Positions 37,337-46,421 of a stretch of 64,000 bases of DNA are shown here, piece by piece. The DNA is from Streptococcus suis (GTDB lineage Bacteria > Bacillota > Bacilli > Lactobacillales > Streptococcaceae). The notes beneath the pieces were generated by a model. That model saw only the letters and a list, made by a program, of their open reading frames with translations, did no database searches and was not told the origin of the DNA. The stretch lies in the NCBI GenBank assembly GCA_022354845.1, contig CP031970.1:496001-560000 (forward strand). Direction: 5' to 3'. The position numbers and the translations under genes are program-made. The first letter of the stretch is position 1. Every line of letters starts with the position of its first letter.

Positions 37337-37549
37337 TTATTTGTCTTCCTTGTCAAATGCATTTTTAATGCCCTGCACTGCACCTTCGATACTGTCTTTT
37401 GCATCTTCAACCAGTTCTTTAGCTTTTCCGATTCCCTTTTCGACAATTCCTTCGACTTCGATTTCCTTGTCACCTGTTAATTTACCAAAACCTTCTTTTA
37501 CTGAGCCTGATAATTGTTCCAATTTTGCACTGATTTTGTCTTCTGACAT
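37337..37549 (-). CDS. CsbD family stress protein
   Basis: 70 residues, hydrophilic. Starts [20 protein letters not shown] with the CsbD repeat [17 protein letters not shown]. CsbD proteins are general-stress-induced in other Gram-positives; molecular function unknown. A GGAGGG ribosome site precedes the ATG. Divergent from dpr. Confidence 0.9.
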   Translation of the reverse strand: MSEDKISAKLEQLSGSVKEGFGKLTGDKEIEVEGIVEKGIGKAKELVEDAKDSIEGAVQGIKNAFDKEDK

Positions 37550-37667
37550 AAGAATCCCTCCTCTTTGAATAGATGAATGCGGTGATTTTCAAGTGAATAT
37601 GAAAAATCACATAGTTATACTATCATTAGTCTAACCTATATTCACATATATAGCAAGGGATATACTT

Positions 37668-37681
37668 GTTAATAGATTAAC
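37668..37681. promoter_or_regulatory. Palindrome in the csbD-dpr intergenic region
   Basis: GTTAATAGATTAAC: 6-bp arms around AG, about 80 bases before dpr. Possible operator; the regulator is unknown. I could not find a convincing PerR box. Confidence 0.35.
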
Positions 37682-37760
37682 ATCTTATAAATAAACGTTT
37701 TTACTTGAATATTTTTTGATTATCATATATTCTTATATTAAGAAATAGAAAGGATAGTAA

Positions 37761-38285
37761 ATGATGAAACAAAATTATTATCAAACTCCAGCAGAAGTTG
37801 CAACTCTTTCTCCACGTCAATCTAAATTGTTAGTTGATTCAAAGGCTGTATTGAATCAAGCTGTAGCTGACTTATCAGTTGCCCATTCCATCCTCCATCA
37901 AGTTCATTGGTATATGCGTGGTCGTGGCTTTATGACTTGGCATCCAAAGATGGATGACTATATGGAAGAAATCGATGGTTATTTGGATGAGATGAGTGAG
38001 CGACTCATCACCTTGGGTGGGGCACCATTTTCTACCCTTAAAGAGTTTAGTGAAAATAGTCAGCTCAAGGAAGTTCCTGGTGATTACAATGTAACGATTG
38101 AAGATCAATTGGCGCGTGTGGTAGAGGTGTTCCGCTATCTGGCTGCTCTTTTCCAAAAGGGATTTGATGTCAGTAATGAAGAAGGTGACAGCGTAACCAA
38201 CGACATTTTCAATGTGGCTAAGGCTAGTATTGAAAAACATATTTGGATGCTACAGGCAGAACTTGGTCAATCACCTAAGTTGTAA
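37761..38285 (+). CDS. dpr: Dps-like peroxide resistance protein Dpr
   Basis: Twelve-subunit ferritin-like protein that binds and oxidises free iron, protecting against hydrogen peroxide. 174 residues. The inter-subunit ferroxidase ligands are in [10 protein letters not shown] and [21 protein letters not shown]. The sequence is nearly that of the crystallised S. suis Dpr as I remember it, the strongest species clue in the window. AAAGGAT precedes the ATG. In S. suis dpr is reported to be under PerR control. Confidence 0.95.
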   Translation: MMKQNYYQTPAEVATLSPRQSKLLVDSKAVLNQAVADLSVAHSILHQVHWYMRGRGFMTWHPKMDDYMEEIDGYLDEMSERLITLGGAPFSTLKEFSENSQLKEVPGDYNVTIEDQLARVVEVFRYLAALFQKGFDVSNEEGDSVTNDIFNVAKASIEKHIWMLQAELGQSPKL

Positions 38286-38291
38286 ATAGAT

Positions 38292-38319
38292 GAAGGGTCC
38301 ACAGTAGGGCTCTTTTTTG
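38292..38319 (+). terminator. dpr terminator
   Basis: AAGGGTCC pairs with GGGCTCTT (two G-U pairs) around ACAGTA, followed by TTTT. Confidence 0.65.
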
Positions 38320-38330
38320 CTTCATTATTT

Positions 38331-38437
38331 AATACTCTTCGAAAATCAAAATTATCCGTTGTCAACTTGCCTTGATGAACTCCAGTTCTATTTTCGACTT
38401 CGTTTCCTAGGCTACTTTTGATTTTCATTGAATATAA
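38331..38437. repeat. BOX-like repeat, short copy
   Basis: Starts AATACTCTTCGAAAATCAAA and ends CTACTTTTGATTTTCATTGA, i.e. the termini of the 10467 element in inverted orientation, with a shorter interior. Confidence 0.65.
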
Positions 38438-38540
38438 TATGACATTTGTCACATGAGTCCATGACAAAGTCTTCTGGTAGTGCCTCCTTTTTCGAGATAT
38501 ACTGACTATGTAAGATATTTAGGAAATAGGGGGTAGAAAG

Positions 38541-39416
38541 ATGATAGAAGTACGAGCACTAGACAAGGCTATCAAAGGTCGGACAATCTTGTCCAATATT
38601 TCCTTTGAAATCAAGTCTGGAGAATGTGTGGCCTTGATTGGTCCAAACGGGGCTGGAAAGACGACCCTCCTGTCGTGTTTGTTGGGAGATAGGAAGGCGA
38701 CGAAAGGGCAGGTTTTGTTGGATGGTCTGGCTCCACAGGCTCAGTCTAATAAGGAAAAGGTGGCAGTCTTACCACAAGAAAATGCTATCCCCACAGACCT
38801 GAAGGTCAAGGAATTACTTCGCTTTTTCCAAGCTATTTACAAAGATAGTCTGACAGATGTAGAAATCGACAGCCTGCTCTGCTTTTCCCCAGAGCAAAAA
38901 AATCAACTGGCCGGCAAGCTATCGGGTGGTCAGAAGCGGCTCTTGGCCTTTGTCATCTGCCTGATTGGCAAGCCCAAGTTGCTCTTTTTGGATGAGCCAA
39001 CGGCGGGCATGGATACGTCGACCCGTCAGCGTTTTTGGGAGATTGTCCATGACTTGAAGGAAAAGGGAGTGACTATTTTTTATACCAGCCACTACATCGA
39101 GGAAGTGGAGCATACGGCGGAGCGCATTTTAGTCTTACATCAAGGCCGACTCTTGCGGGATACGACGCCGTTTGCCATGCGGAGTGAGGAGCAGGAAAAA
39201 GAAGTGACTTTGCCGATTGCCTTTGCGGTGGTGGTGGAGGACTTGGACGCGATTGATAATATAAGCTATAAGCAGGACACAGTCAGCTTCAAGACCCGAG
39301 CTATTGAGCAGGTTTGGGCAAATTTGCAGGAAGCAGGCTGTCGGATTTCAGACTTAGAAGTGCAGAACAAGACCCTACTCAACAGCCTATTTGACAAGAC
39401 AAGGGAGAAAGAGTAA
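38541..39416 (+). CDS. ABC transporter ATP-binding protein
   Basis: 291 residues. Walker A GPNGAGKTT (about 35-43), signature LSGGQKRLL, Walker B LLFLDEPTAGMD, then a C-terminal extension of about 80 residues. It is the first gene of a four-gene set (ATPase, permease, histidine kinase, response regulator), each starting at the end of the previous one. I recall the same order at pneumococcal TCS11 (SP_2000 to SP_2003). The set probably senses and exports, or resists, an envelope-active compound. Confidence 0.92.
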   Translation: MIEVRALDKAIKGRTILSNISFEIKSGECVALIGPNGAGKTTLLSCLLGDRKATKGQVLLDGLAPQAQSNKEKVAVLPQENAIPTDLKVKELLRFFQAIYKDSLTDVEIDSLLCFSPEQKNQLAGKLSGGQKRLLAFVICLIGKPKLLFLDEPTAGMDTSTRQRFWEIVHDLKEKGVTIFYTSHYIEEVEHTAERILVLHQGRLLRDTTPFAMRSEEQEKEVTLPIAFAVVVEDLDAIDNISYKQDTVSFKTRAIEQVWANLQEAGCRISDLEVQNKTLLNSLFDKTREKE

Positions 39417-40147
39417 TGAAAGCATTGATTCAAGTAGAAAGCATTAAATTATCCAGAAGTTTGGGAGTTTTTCTCCTGTCTATCGGTATGCCCGTTATCT
39501 TTTTCTTGATTTTTTCATCAACGGTCCAGTTTGACGATGCGGCCATGCAAAAGGCCTTCATCCAGTCCTATATGCTGACCATGACAGGATTTTCCATGTC
39601 GGGCTTTGCCCTCTTTACCTTTCCCATGATGCTGGCGGAGGATAGAAACAATAGTTGGTTGACCTTTATTCAGCATTCTCCTCTGCCAATCTGGCAATAC
39701 TACTTCTCTAAAATTGTGCGGGTCTTGCTCTGTTTTGTGTCTTCCATTGCCATTGTCTTTGCGGTGGGTGGCTTGGTCAAGGGAGTTGAAATGACCGCTC
39801 AGGAATGGGTGATCTCGGCTCTCTTACTTTTAGTAACCTCTATCGTATTTCTAGCTATTGGCTTGCTTTTGGTGCAAATTCAGTCGGAACAAACCATGTC
39901 GGTGGTAGCCAATCTACTCTATTTTGTCCTTGCTATCATGGGCGGATCTTGGATGCCTGTCTCTCTCTTTCCTGACTGGGTGCAACGGATATGTAAACTC
40001 ATGCCCAGCTACCATGTCAACCAGCTAGTGACCACCTATGCCCAAGAGGGAGATTTTCTCTGGAAATCCTTGCTAATTGTCCTAGGATATGTCATAATTT
40101 TCTTAGGAATTACTCTGGTTATGAATAGAAAATCCGAGCAGCAGTGA
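39416..40147 (+). CDS. ABC-2 type transporter permease
   Basis: 243 residues with six hydrophobic segments (about 18-35, 55-75, 100-125, 135-155, 165-185, 215-235). The ABC-2 layout includes the late block MPVSLFPDWVQRICKLMPSY typical of export permeases. The ATG overlaps the stop of the ATPase gene, so the two are co-translated. The substrate is unknown. Confidence 0.88.
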   Translation: MKALIQVESIKLSRSLGVFLLSIGMPVIFFLIFSSTVQFDDAAMQKAFIQSYMLTMTGFSMSGFALFTFPMMLAEDRNNSWLTFIQHSPLPIWQYYFSKIVRVLLCFVSSIAIVFAVGGLVKGVEMTAQEWVISALLLLVTSIVFLAIGLLLVQIQSEQTMSVVANLLYFVLAIMGGSWMPVSLFPDWVQRICKLMPSYHVNQLVTTYAQEGDFLWKSLLIVLGYVIIFLGITLVMNRKSEQQ

Positions 40148-40155
40148 GGTGACAG

Positions 40156-41250
40156 ATGATATTTGAAAAAAGAAAGGTACCGCTCATGTTCTTCGTGGGC
40201 ATGGTCTTTCTCTATTTTCCCTTTTACTATGCCCAGTATAGTCCCAATCCGACGGCAGTTGTCCTAGCGACCATTCTCTTTGCCTTGGTCTATTGCTCCC
40301 TCTTTTACACCGACCACAAGCTCTATTCCCTGCTGGGTTGGTTTTACCTGATTGGCTATATCGGCGTCATGAGCTTTTGGGGCAATCTGCAATTTTCCCT
40401 CTTTATCTTCAACCTGTCCAATATGCTGGGCTGGTATTATAAAGAGAATCGACCGACCTATCGGACGGTGTCCTACGGGCTTTTGTTGCTAGCTATCATC
40501 CTATGGGCCCTCTTTGGACCTGTTCCCTTTGAAATGCGAGCCTTTGCCCTCGTCATTCACTTTTTCGGCTTGGCCTTGCTGATTTTCAGCTGGATTGAGA
40601 CCAAGCGGGAAGCCCTTCAGCAACGCCTACAGGAGCAGAATGCGTCCATCAATCTCCTGCTGGCTGAGAATGAACGGAACCGTATCGGTCAGGACTTGCA
40701 CGACACATTGGGTCATGTCTTTGCCATGCTGTCTGTCAAGGCCGAGCTGGTCCAGACTCTCTTGGTTCACGAACAGATTGACCAGGCCAAGAAAGAGGTG
40801 GCAGACCTTCAGACCTTGGCCAAGGACTCCATGCAGGAGGTCCGCCAGATTGTCCAGTCCCTCAAGCAGCACACCGTGGCAGAGGAACTCCAGATTTTAC
40901 AGCAGATGTTGGACTTGGCAGGAGTGCGCTTAGTTGTCTTGGGCGGGGAAATAGCTGAGCAGCTCAGCTTGCCCGTCCAGAACAAGCTGGCTATGGTGCT
41001 GAGAGAGTTGGCCAACAACCTGCTCAAACACAGCCAGGCTAGCAAATGTCGTTTGGTTTTTGAAAATGACCAGCAAGAATTGGTTTTACACTACGAAGAC
41101 AACGGTGTGGGCTTTGCCCAGTTGACTGGTCAGGAATTGCATACCATAAAGGACAGGTTGATAACAGTGAAAGGAAGTTTGGAATTTCTTTCTCTGGCCA
41201 AGCCTACCCGCCTGTCCATCCGAATTCCGCTTGAGGAGGTGGTAGAATGA
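40156..41250 (+). CDS. Sensor histidine kinase, NarL/DesK type
   Basis: 364 residues: five or six membrane helices in 1-150, no large extracellular sensor, then a HisKA_3 dimerisation domain with the phospho-accepting His182 in [13 protein letters not shown] and a C-terminal ATPase domain ([23 protein letters not shown]). The lack of an outer loop suggests that it senses the membrane or its partner transporter. Overlaps the response regulator by four bases. The GC content looks higher than in flanking genes. Confidence 0.93.
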   Translation: MIFEKRKVPLMFFVGMVFLYFPFYYAQYSPNPTAVVLATILFALVYCSLFYTDHKLYSLLGWFYLIGYIGVMSFWGNLQFSLFIFNLSNMLGWYYKENRPTYRTVSYGLLLLAIILWALFGPVPFEMRAFALVIHFFGLALLIFSWIETKREALQQRLQEQNASINLLLAENERNRIGQDLHDTLGHVFAMLSVKAELVQTLLVHEQIDQAKKEVADLQTLAKDSMQEVRQIVQSLKQHTVAEELQILQQMLDLAGVRLVVLGGEIAEQLSLPVQNKLAMVLRELANNLLKHSQASKCRLVFENDQQELVLHYEDNGVGFAQLTGQELHTIKDRLITVKGSLEFLSLAKPTRLSIRIPLEEVVE

Positions 41251-41846
41251 GAATCTTAGTCGCAGAAGACCAAGCAATGCTGCGGGACGCCCTCTGTCAA
41301 CTCTTGGGCTTTCAAGATGCGGTTGAGGCTGTTTTACAGGCAGAAAATGGCAGCCAGGCCATTGCTCTTTTGGAAAAAGAGCCAGTAGATGTGGTGCTAT
41401 TAGATATAGAAATGCCTGAGAAGACGGGGCTGGATGTCCTGGAATGGGTGCGTGAGAAATCCCTGCCCGTGAAGGTAGTCATCATGACCACCTTCAAGCG
41501 ACCAGGCTATTTTGAGCGGGCGGTTAAGGCGGATGTGGATGCCTATGTGCTCAAAGAGCGCTCCATCTCGGACCTTATGCGGACGATTGAAACGGTCTTG
41601 GCAGGGCGAAAGAAGTACTCGCCAGAACTAATGGATATTCTCCTGACCCAACGCAGTCCCTTGACGGAACAAGAGTGTCACCTACTTAAATTGGTGGCGA
41701 ATGGATTGTCCAATAAGGAAATTGCTAGCAAGCTCTACCTGTCTGACGGGACGGTCCGTAATTACATGACCTCTATACTGTCCAAGCTGGGTGCAGAAAA
41801 TCGTACAGCTGCTGTCAGAATTGCGCAGGAAAAGGGGTATTTATAA
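41247..41846 (+). CDS. LuxR/NarL-family response regulator
   Basis: 199 residues. A normal receiver has the acidic pair in VAEDQ, the phospho-acceptor D53 in [13 protein letters not shown], and the conserved Thr and Lys (MTTFKR, YVLKE). The C-terminal LuxR helix-turn-helix is [20 protein letters not shown] to [20 protein letters not shown]. It is the partner of the preceding kinase and probably controls the ABC genes of its own operon. Confidence 0.95.
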   Translation: MRILVAEDQAMLRDALCQLLGFQDAVEAVLQAENGSQAIALLEKEPVDVVLLDIEMPEKTGLDVLEWVREKSLPVKVVIMTTFKRPGYFERAVKADVDAYVLKERSISDLMRTIETVLAGRKKYSPELMDILLTQRSPLTEQECHLLKLVANGLSNKEIASKLYLSDGTVRNYMTSILSKLGAENRTAAVRIAQEKGYL

Positions 41847-41873
41847 GTAAGGTACTTTAATATATGTGGAAGG

Positions 41874-41896
41874 ACTGTCGAATGGCAGTTTTTTCT
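41874..41896 (+). terminator. Terminator of the ABC/two-component operon
   Basis: ACTGTC-GAAT-GGCAGT followed by six T. Confidence 0.7.
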
Positions 41897-41928
41897 TGTT
41901 GACAAAGCCAGCTGCCTTCAATTTTCTA

Positions 41929-41957
41929 TTGAAAATCTCCTAAAATTCTGCTACAAT
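41929..41957 (+). promoter_or_regulatory. Promoter placing the start site at the yqgQ ATG
   Basis: -35 TTGAAA (41929-41934), 17-base spacer ending TGC, -10 TACAAT (41952-41957). Transcription would begin about at the A of the ATG (41964). Confidence 0.65.
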
Positions 41958-41963
41958 TTTTCT

Positions 41964-42185
41964 ATGAAAAGACTTTATGATGTACAACAATTGCTCAAAC
42001 GTTTTGGTATCGTTGTTTATATGGGAAACCGTCTGTACGACATTGAAATGATGCAGATTGAGCTCAATCGAGTCTATCAGGCAGGTTTACTTGATCGATT
42101 GGACTATTTGGAAGCTGAACTTGTTTTGAGGCGTGAACATCGTTTGGAGTTAGAGTATCAGAAATTGAAGGAGAGTAGAAAATGA
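41964..42185 (+). CDS. YqgQ family protein
   Basis: 73 residues, DUF910/YqgQ: MKRLYDVQQLLKRFGIVVYM then NRLYDIEMMQIELNRVYQAG. A small three-helix cytoplasmic protein of unknown function, usually next to a rhodanese-like gene, as here. The ATG has no ribosome binding site and is six bases after the -10, so the message is probably leaderless. It overlaps the rhodanese gene by four bases. Confidence 0.9.
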   Translation: MKRLYDVQQLLKRFGIVVYMGNRLYDIEMMQIELNRVYQAGLLDRLDYLEAELVLRREHRLELEYQKLKESRK

Positions 42186-42568
42186 AGTCATTGTGGGTAT
42201 TTTTAGTATTTTTAATTGTTTTGGGAGCCTGGATGGGCTTTAATTATTGGCGACTACGCCGTGCGGCATCTGTAATTGATAATGCAGAATTTGCAGATAA
42301 AATCCATGGTGGTCAGTTGATTGATTTACGCGATCCAAGTGAGTTTAATAGAAAACACATTCTCGGAGCTCGTAATATTCCTTATCAACAGTTGAAAATG
42401 AGCACAGCTGCTCTCCGTAAAGATAAACCTGTTTTGATTTATGAAAATGACCGTGGTCAGTTGGTAACACCAGCAGCCCTTCATTTGAAGAAACAGGGCT
42501 TTAATGAAATCTATATTTTGAGCTATGGTTTGAATGGTTGGAATGGGAAAGTGAAAGCTGGAAGATAA
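42182..42568 (+). CDS. Membrane-anchored rhodanese-like protein without catalytic Cys
   Basis: 128 residues: an N-terminal membrane helix (LWVFLVFLIVLGAWMGF) followed by a rhodanese domain with LIDLRDPSEFNRKHILGARN and ILSYGLNGW. The active-site loop that normally begins with Cys reads KPVLIYENDRGQ, so sulfur transfer is not expected; a binding or structural role is more likely. Coupled to yqgQ. Confidence 0.88.
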   Translation: MKSLWVFLVFLIVLGAWMGFNYWRLRRAASVIDNAEFADKIHGGQLIDLRDPSEFNRKHILGARNIPYQQLKMSTAALRKDKPVLIYENDRGQLVTPAALHLKKQGFNEIYILSYGLNGWNGKVKAGR

Positions 42569-42600
42569 ACCTTCGTCGTTTTATAAATATGTGAGGGACA

Positions 42601-43335
42601 ATGATGAAAAGATTCCAAGAACTGTTAAGAAATGCCAGTCTTGCTGAGCGTGTATTTACTTTTATTTCGGTAATTTTACTCGTTAGTATTGGAATAGTAT
42701 GGTTTGTAGGTGTTCACTTAAATTCCACCAATCAAACAAAAACAATAGTTCCAACGACTATCCAAGAAAATGTAAAAGTAGCTGAAGAAGCAGTAGCTAT
42801 GCTTGAGTCTTCCAATACAGAAGATAATCTCCAACATGCAAAAGATGCGATTAATCAATTGTCAGGTGGGACTGTAAAAGAGGAACTTCAAAAGCGCGTA
42901 GATGTTGTTGATAAGGCCATGAAGAAAAAAGCTGAGGAGATTAAGAAGGCAAAATTGAAGGCTGAATTAGTTCGAGCAGAAGCAGCGAAGAAATTAGCGG
43001 AAGAGCAGAAGAATTTGGAAACTTCTGATAGCTCCACAGTTACAACCTTGGGTTAAACTACTACAGGAGGTACAGAAAGCTATCAGGAAGATACCTATAA
43101 CTACCAACCTTCCTATAATTATGTTGATCCAGGGAATTCGTCTGTTTATACTCCTCCAAGCAGTTCTTCTACAGTGGAATCTTCGAGTTCTTCTACGCCA
43201 ACAGAAGTCGTTCCTCCAAGCAGTTCGGAAGTAGTTGTTCCGAGCACGCCAACACCAGTAGAGCCATCTAGTTCTACTGAAACCGAGGTTCCAGCAGATT
43301 CTTCAATGATAATAGAAGACCAATCCCAGAGGTAA
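42601..43335 (+). pseudogene. Membrane protein with Ser/Pro-rich tail, split by a stop codon
   Basis: The first ORF (42601-43056, 151 aa) has one membrane helix (VFTFISVILLVSIGIVWFVG, about 18-37) and a long charged helix (KKKAEEIKKAKLKAELVRAE). It stops at TAA 43054-43056. The same frame then runs on without interruption to TAA 43333-43335 and encodes a Ser/Pro/Thr-rich tail (TPPSSSSTVESSSSSTPTEV). The composition shows this is the original C-terminus, so the gene was about 244 codons. The truncated protein may still be made. No sortase motif is visible. The family is unknown to me. Confidence 0.75.
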
Positions 43336-43406
43336 AAATGAATGTGGAGAGAGATATTTCTCCTCTTTTTTATTTTCCCAAAGTTAAGTGATTTTCATTT
43401 GATTTG

Positions 43407-43415
43407 TGCTATAAT
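43407..43415 (+). promoter_or_regulatory. Extended -10 promoter of rsmD
   Basis: TGC TATAAT ends eight bases before the A of the rsmD ATG (43423). No ribosome site lies between them. Confidence 0.55.
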
Positions 43416-43422
43416 GGTGTTT

Positions 43423-43962
43423 ATGAGAATTGTATCAGGTATCTATGGTGGAAGACCGCTCAAAACATTAGATGGGAAGGTAACACGTCCTACTTCTGAT
43501 AAAGTTCGCGGTGCCATGTTTAATATGATTGGTCCATATTTTGAGGGTGGGCGAGTCTTAGATTTATACGCTGGTAGCGGTGGCTTGTCTATTGAAGCGA
43601 TATCAAGAGGGATGAATCAGGCAGTCTTAGTAGAACGTGACCGGAAAGCACAAGCTGTTATCAAAGAAAACATTCAGATGACTAAGGATTCAGATAAATT
43701 TCAACTCTTGCAAATGGATGCTAGGCAAGCCTTGGTGACATTGAGTGGAACTTTTGACCTTGTTTTTCTGGATCCGCCATATGCAGAGCAGGAAATTGAG
43801 GCAGTCATCTCTGAGCTTTGTCGTCGTCACTTATTGGCAGAGGATGTGATGGTTGTCTGTGAGACGGATAAAAACATCCAGCTTCCTGAAGAGATTGCAG
43901 AGCTCGGAATTTGGAAAGAAAAAGTATATGGAATTAGTAAGGTAACTGTATATGTCAGATAG
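43423..43962 (+). CDS. rsmD: 16S rRNA (guanine966-N2)-methyltransferase RsmD
   Basis: 179 residues from ATG 43423; family members begin [10 protein letters not shown], so the longer frame from 43342 is not used. S-adenosylmethionine site [19 protein letters not shown], catalytic motif LVFLDPPY. It overlaps coaD by 11 bases, the usual rsmD-coaD pairing. Confidence 0.95.
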   Translation: MRIVSGIYGGRPLKTLDGKVTRPTSDKVRGAMFNMIGPYFEGGRVLDLYAGSGGLSIEAISRGMNQAVLVERDRKAQAVIKENIQMTKDSDKFQLLQMDARQALVTLSGTFDLVFLDPPYAEQEIEAVISELCRRHLLAEDVMVVCETDKNIQLPEEIAELGIWKEKVYGISKVTVYVR

Positions 43963-44440
43963 AATTGGAATGTTTACAGGGTCTTTTGACCCGATTACAA
44001 ATGGACATATGGACCTCATTGAGCGAGCAAGTGGCTTGTTTGAAAAATTATATGTCGGAGTGTTTACCAATCCGAAAAAGTCTGGCTTGATGACGGGTGA
44101 GGAACGATTGGTTATTTTGGAAAGACTTTTTGCCGGCTTAGAAAACATCGAGGTCATTCTTGTTGAAAATGAATTAGTGGTCGATGTTGCCAAAAGATAT
44201 GGTGTGACTCATCTGGTAAGGGGTTTGCGTAATGCAACGGACTTAGAATATGAATCTAGTTTTGATTTTTACAACCGTCAGCTAGCACCAGATTTGGAAA
44301 CGATCTATTTGATTGCAAAGCCAGAGCTCAAGTTTGTATCATCCAGCCAGGTTCGAGAGTTAATCTATTTTAAACAAGATATTGGTTTATATGTACCTAC
44401 AGATGTAAATGAGGAGATAAAAAAGTATGAAGAAAAATAA
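43952..44440 (+). CDS. coaD: Pantetheine-phosphate adenylyltransferase
   Basis: Penultimate step of coenzyme A synthesis. 162 residues; nucleotidyltransferase motif [18 protein letters not shown] at the N-terminus and the [13 protein letters not shown] motif [12 protein letters not shown] near residue 130. Overlaps both neighbours. Confidence 0.96.
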   Translation: MSDRIGMFTGSFDPITNGHMDLIERASGLFEKLYVGVFTNPKKSGLMTGEERLVILERLFAGLENIEVILVENELVVDVAKRYGVTHLVRGLRNATDLEYESSFDFYNRQLAPDLETIYLIAKPELKFVSSSQVRELIYFKQDIGLYVPTDVNEEIKKYEEK

Positions 44441-45476
44441 GAAATGGCTATTGATTGTTTCAATTATTATGGGGACGTTATTGATATGGTTTTCCGTTTT
44501 TGTACGTCTACCATATTATATTGAGAGTCCTGGAGGGGCTTCGGATATTCGGGAAGTATTGACAGTCAACAATGAAGAAGATGAGGAGCCAGGTTCTTAT
44601 AATTTTACCTATGTATCGGTCTTGCAGGCAACAGCCTTACAGTTGCTGATTGCTCAGTTTAACCCCTACGCAGATATTGTTTCTGCAGAAGAAATGACGG
44701 GTGGTGCTGACAGTGAAGAATACTATCGGATAGCTCAATTTTATATGGAAACCTCTCAAAACATGGCTAAATATCAAGGACTAACCTTGGCTGACAGGGA
44801 TGTGGAGATGGATTTCTTTGGGGTATATGTGTTGGATTTAGCAGAAGACTCTACTTTTAAAAATGTTTTGAATATCGCTGATACGGTTGTTAGTATAAAT
44901 GGTCAAACGTTTGAATCTTCTCAGGGACTAATTAAATATGTTTCAGGCTTAGAACTTGATAGTGATGTAACAGTTGGCTATGTTAGTGATGGAGAAGAAA
45001 AGACTGCCGACGGAAAAATTATCAAATTATCAAATGGTAAAAACGGGATTGGTATCACGCTAGTAGACCATACTGAGGTAAAAAGTTCTGTCCCAATTGA
45101 TTTCCAAACAGGAGGAATTGGTGGTCCAAGTGCTGGTATGATGTTTACATTAGCTATTTATACACAGCTGGCAGAGCCAGACTTGCGTGATGGCCGTGTT
45201 ATTGCAGGAACAGGAACGATTGAACAAGATGGTTCCGTTGGAGACATCGGAGGAGCAGATAAAAAAGTATTATCTGCGATTAATGCTGGTGCAAGTGTTT
45301 TCTTTGTTCCAAATAATCCAGTGGACCCAGAAATTTTGAAAAAGAATCCAACAGCTAAGACAAACTATGAAGAGGCAAAAGAAGCAGCAGAAAAGGCCAA
45401 TGCTGATATTAAAATCGTACCAGTGACGACTGTTCAAGAAGCCATTGATTATTTGAAGAGTACTAAGAGCGAGTAA
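44427..45476 (+). CDS. sepM: PDZ / Lon-like serine protease, SepM-like
   Basis: 349 residues: an N-terminal membrane anchor (about 7-27), a PDZ domain at about 120-200, and a Lon-type catalytic domain with Ser235 ([12 protein letters not shown]) and the Lys at 279-280 ([10 protein letters not shown]). S. mutans SepM processes the competence peptide CSP outside the cell; the B. subtilis homologue is YlbL. The substrate in this organism is unknown, since S. suis uses ComRS-type signalling. Overlaps coaD by 14 bases. Confidence 0.88.
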   Translation: MKKNKKWLLIVSIIMGTLLIWFSVFVRLPYYIESPGGASDIREVLTVNNEEDEEPGSYNFTYVSVLQATALQLLIAQFNPYADIVSAEEMTGGADSEEYYRIAQFYMETSQNMAKYQGLTLADRDVEMDFFGVYVLDLAEDSTFKNVLNIADTVVSINGQTFESSQGLIKYVSGLELDSDVTVGYVSDGEEKTADGKIIKLSNGKNGIGITLVDHTEVKSSVPIDFQTGGIGGPSAGMMFTLAIYTQLAEPDLRDGRVIAGTGTIEQDGSVGDIGGADKKVLSAINAGASVFFVPNNPVDPEILKKNPTAKTNYEEAKEAAEKANADIKIVPVTTVQEAIDYLKSTKSE

Positions 45477-45488
45477 GTCGCTCTTTTT
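45466..45488 (+). terminator. sepM terminator
   Basis: AGAGCGA-GTAAG-TCGCTCT followed by five T. The stop codon lies in the loop. Confidence 0.8.
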
Positions 45489-45494
45489 TGCATC

Positions 45495-45642
45495 GGGCAT
45501 TTGAATTAGCTTTGATACATCGTCCTTTCGGCTTGCCGTACTCTACGAAAGTGACTTGCACTGCATGTCATATTTCCACCCCAGAACATACTAGAGGCTG
45601 TTCTGGCTAACGGCACCCAGGAAAGCAAATTCATTCAACCAT
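45495..45642. repeat. Degenerate copy of the 160-bp MITE
   Basis: Shares TTAGCTTTGATACATC, CTTTCGGCTTGCC, GAAAGTGACTTG, TATTTCCA and AATTCATTC in the same order with 48041-48200. The terminal inverted repeats are decayed. Confidence 0.65.
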
Positions 45643-45670
45643 GCTAAAATTAAAATCGTCTGAAATTTCT

Positions 45671-45716
45671 CTGAAATGGTTGAAGAGTGCTATTTCAGCT
45701 GGTTTCATGTTATAAT
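45671..45716 (+). promoter_or_regulatory. Promoter region of the YutD gene
   Basis: Extended -10 TGT TATAAT (45708-45716), preceded by the inverted repeat CTGAAAT / ATTTCAG (45671-45698). Confidence 0.5.
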
Positions 45717-45730
45717 AATGAGGTTAGATA

Positions 45731-45738
45731 TACGAATA
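45731..45738 (+). promoter_or_regulatory. Competence cin-box upstream of yutD-rlmN
   Basis: A perfect TACGAATA, the SigX (ComX) promoter element, 21 bases before the yutD ATG, with GGAGG between. Confidence 0.5.
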
Positions 45739-45759
45739 TTTCATTAGATAGGAGGAACA

Positions 45760-46413
45760 ATGAAGAAAGAAATTTCACCAGAAATGTATAATTACAATAA
45801 ATTTCCAGGTCCGAGTTTTGCACGTATTGGGAATAAGGTTGTTTCAGAGAATATTGAACTCAATGTTGTTGATGATTTCAAAGATGCTTTTGATCAAACG
45901 GCTTTTGGACAACGCTTTTCGCCCATCATGTTGAAATTTGATTATATTCTTGGAGATTGGGGAAATGAACAACTTCGGTTAAAAGGGTTTTATCGTGACG
46001 AGAAACCAGTCAAGTCTGATTTAAAAATTGGGCGGTTAGATGATTATTTAACAGAATATTGTAATTTTGGATGTGCCTACTTTGTTCTTGAAAATCCAAA
46101 TCCACAAGAGTTAGAAGAAGAACCTGAAGAAAAAACAAGTCGCAAACGTCACCGTAGTCGAAATCGAAACCGACAAAAACAACGTACAGAAGAATTGGTA
46201 TCGAAGGAAAAGAAAGTCATCCGTAATGAACCAAAACGATCTAAGTCAACTTCAGATATTTCAAAAGAACAGGGCCGTCATTTTACCGTAAAAAACAATA
46301 AACCGTCCACAGGTAAGCAACAGAAACAAGAGCGAGCTCAAAAACACGATAAGAAACAGCACCATCGTGAAATGAATGAAGCCAAACGTGGATTTGTCAT
46401 CCGCCAAAAATAG
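45760..46413 (+). CDS. YutD family protein with basic C-terminal tail
   Basis: 217 residues. The first 115 form the DUF1027/YutD domain ([40 protein letters not shown]). The remainder is a low-complexity, strongly basic tail ([17 protein letters not shown] and more), suggesting RNA or ribosome contact. Function is unknown. It is followed at once by rlmN, which fits an RNA-related role; that is inference. Confidence 0.88.
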   Translation: MKKEISPEMYNYNKFPGPSFARIGNKVVSENIELNVVDDFKDAFDQTAFGQRFSPIMLKFDYILGDWGNEQLRLKGFYRDEKPVKSDLKIGRLDDYLTEYCNFGCAYFVLENPNPQELEEEPEEKTSRKRHRSRNRNRQKQRTEELVSKEKKVIRNEPKRSKSTSDISKEQGRHFTVKNNKPSTGKQQKQERAQKHDKKQHHREMNEAKRGFVIRQK

Positions 46414-46421
46414 GGAGAAAC

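Noticed and set aside
37568..37760. PerR box for dpr
   Set aside because: PerR control of dpr is known from the literature, but no segment here fits the consensus well enough to mark.
40595..40933. 112-codon ORF within the histidine kinase
   Set aside because: Same-strand out-of-frame shadow, caused by the GC-rich composition.
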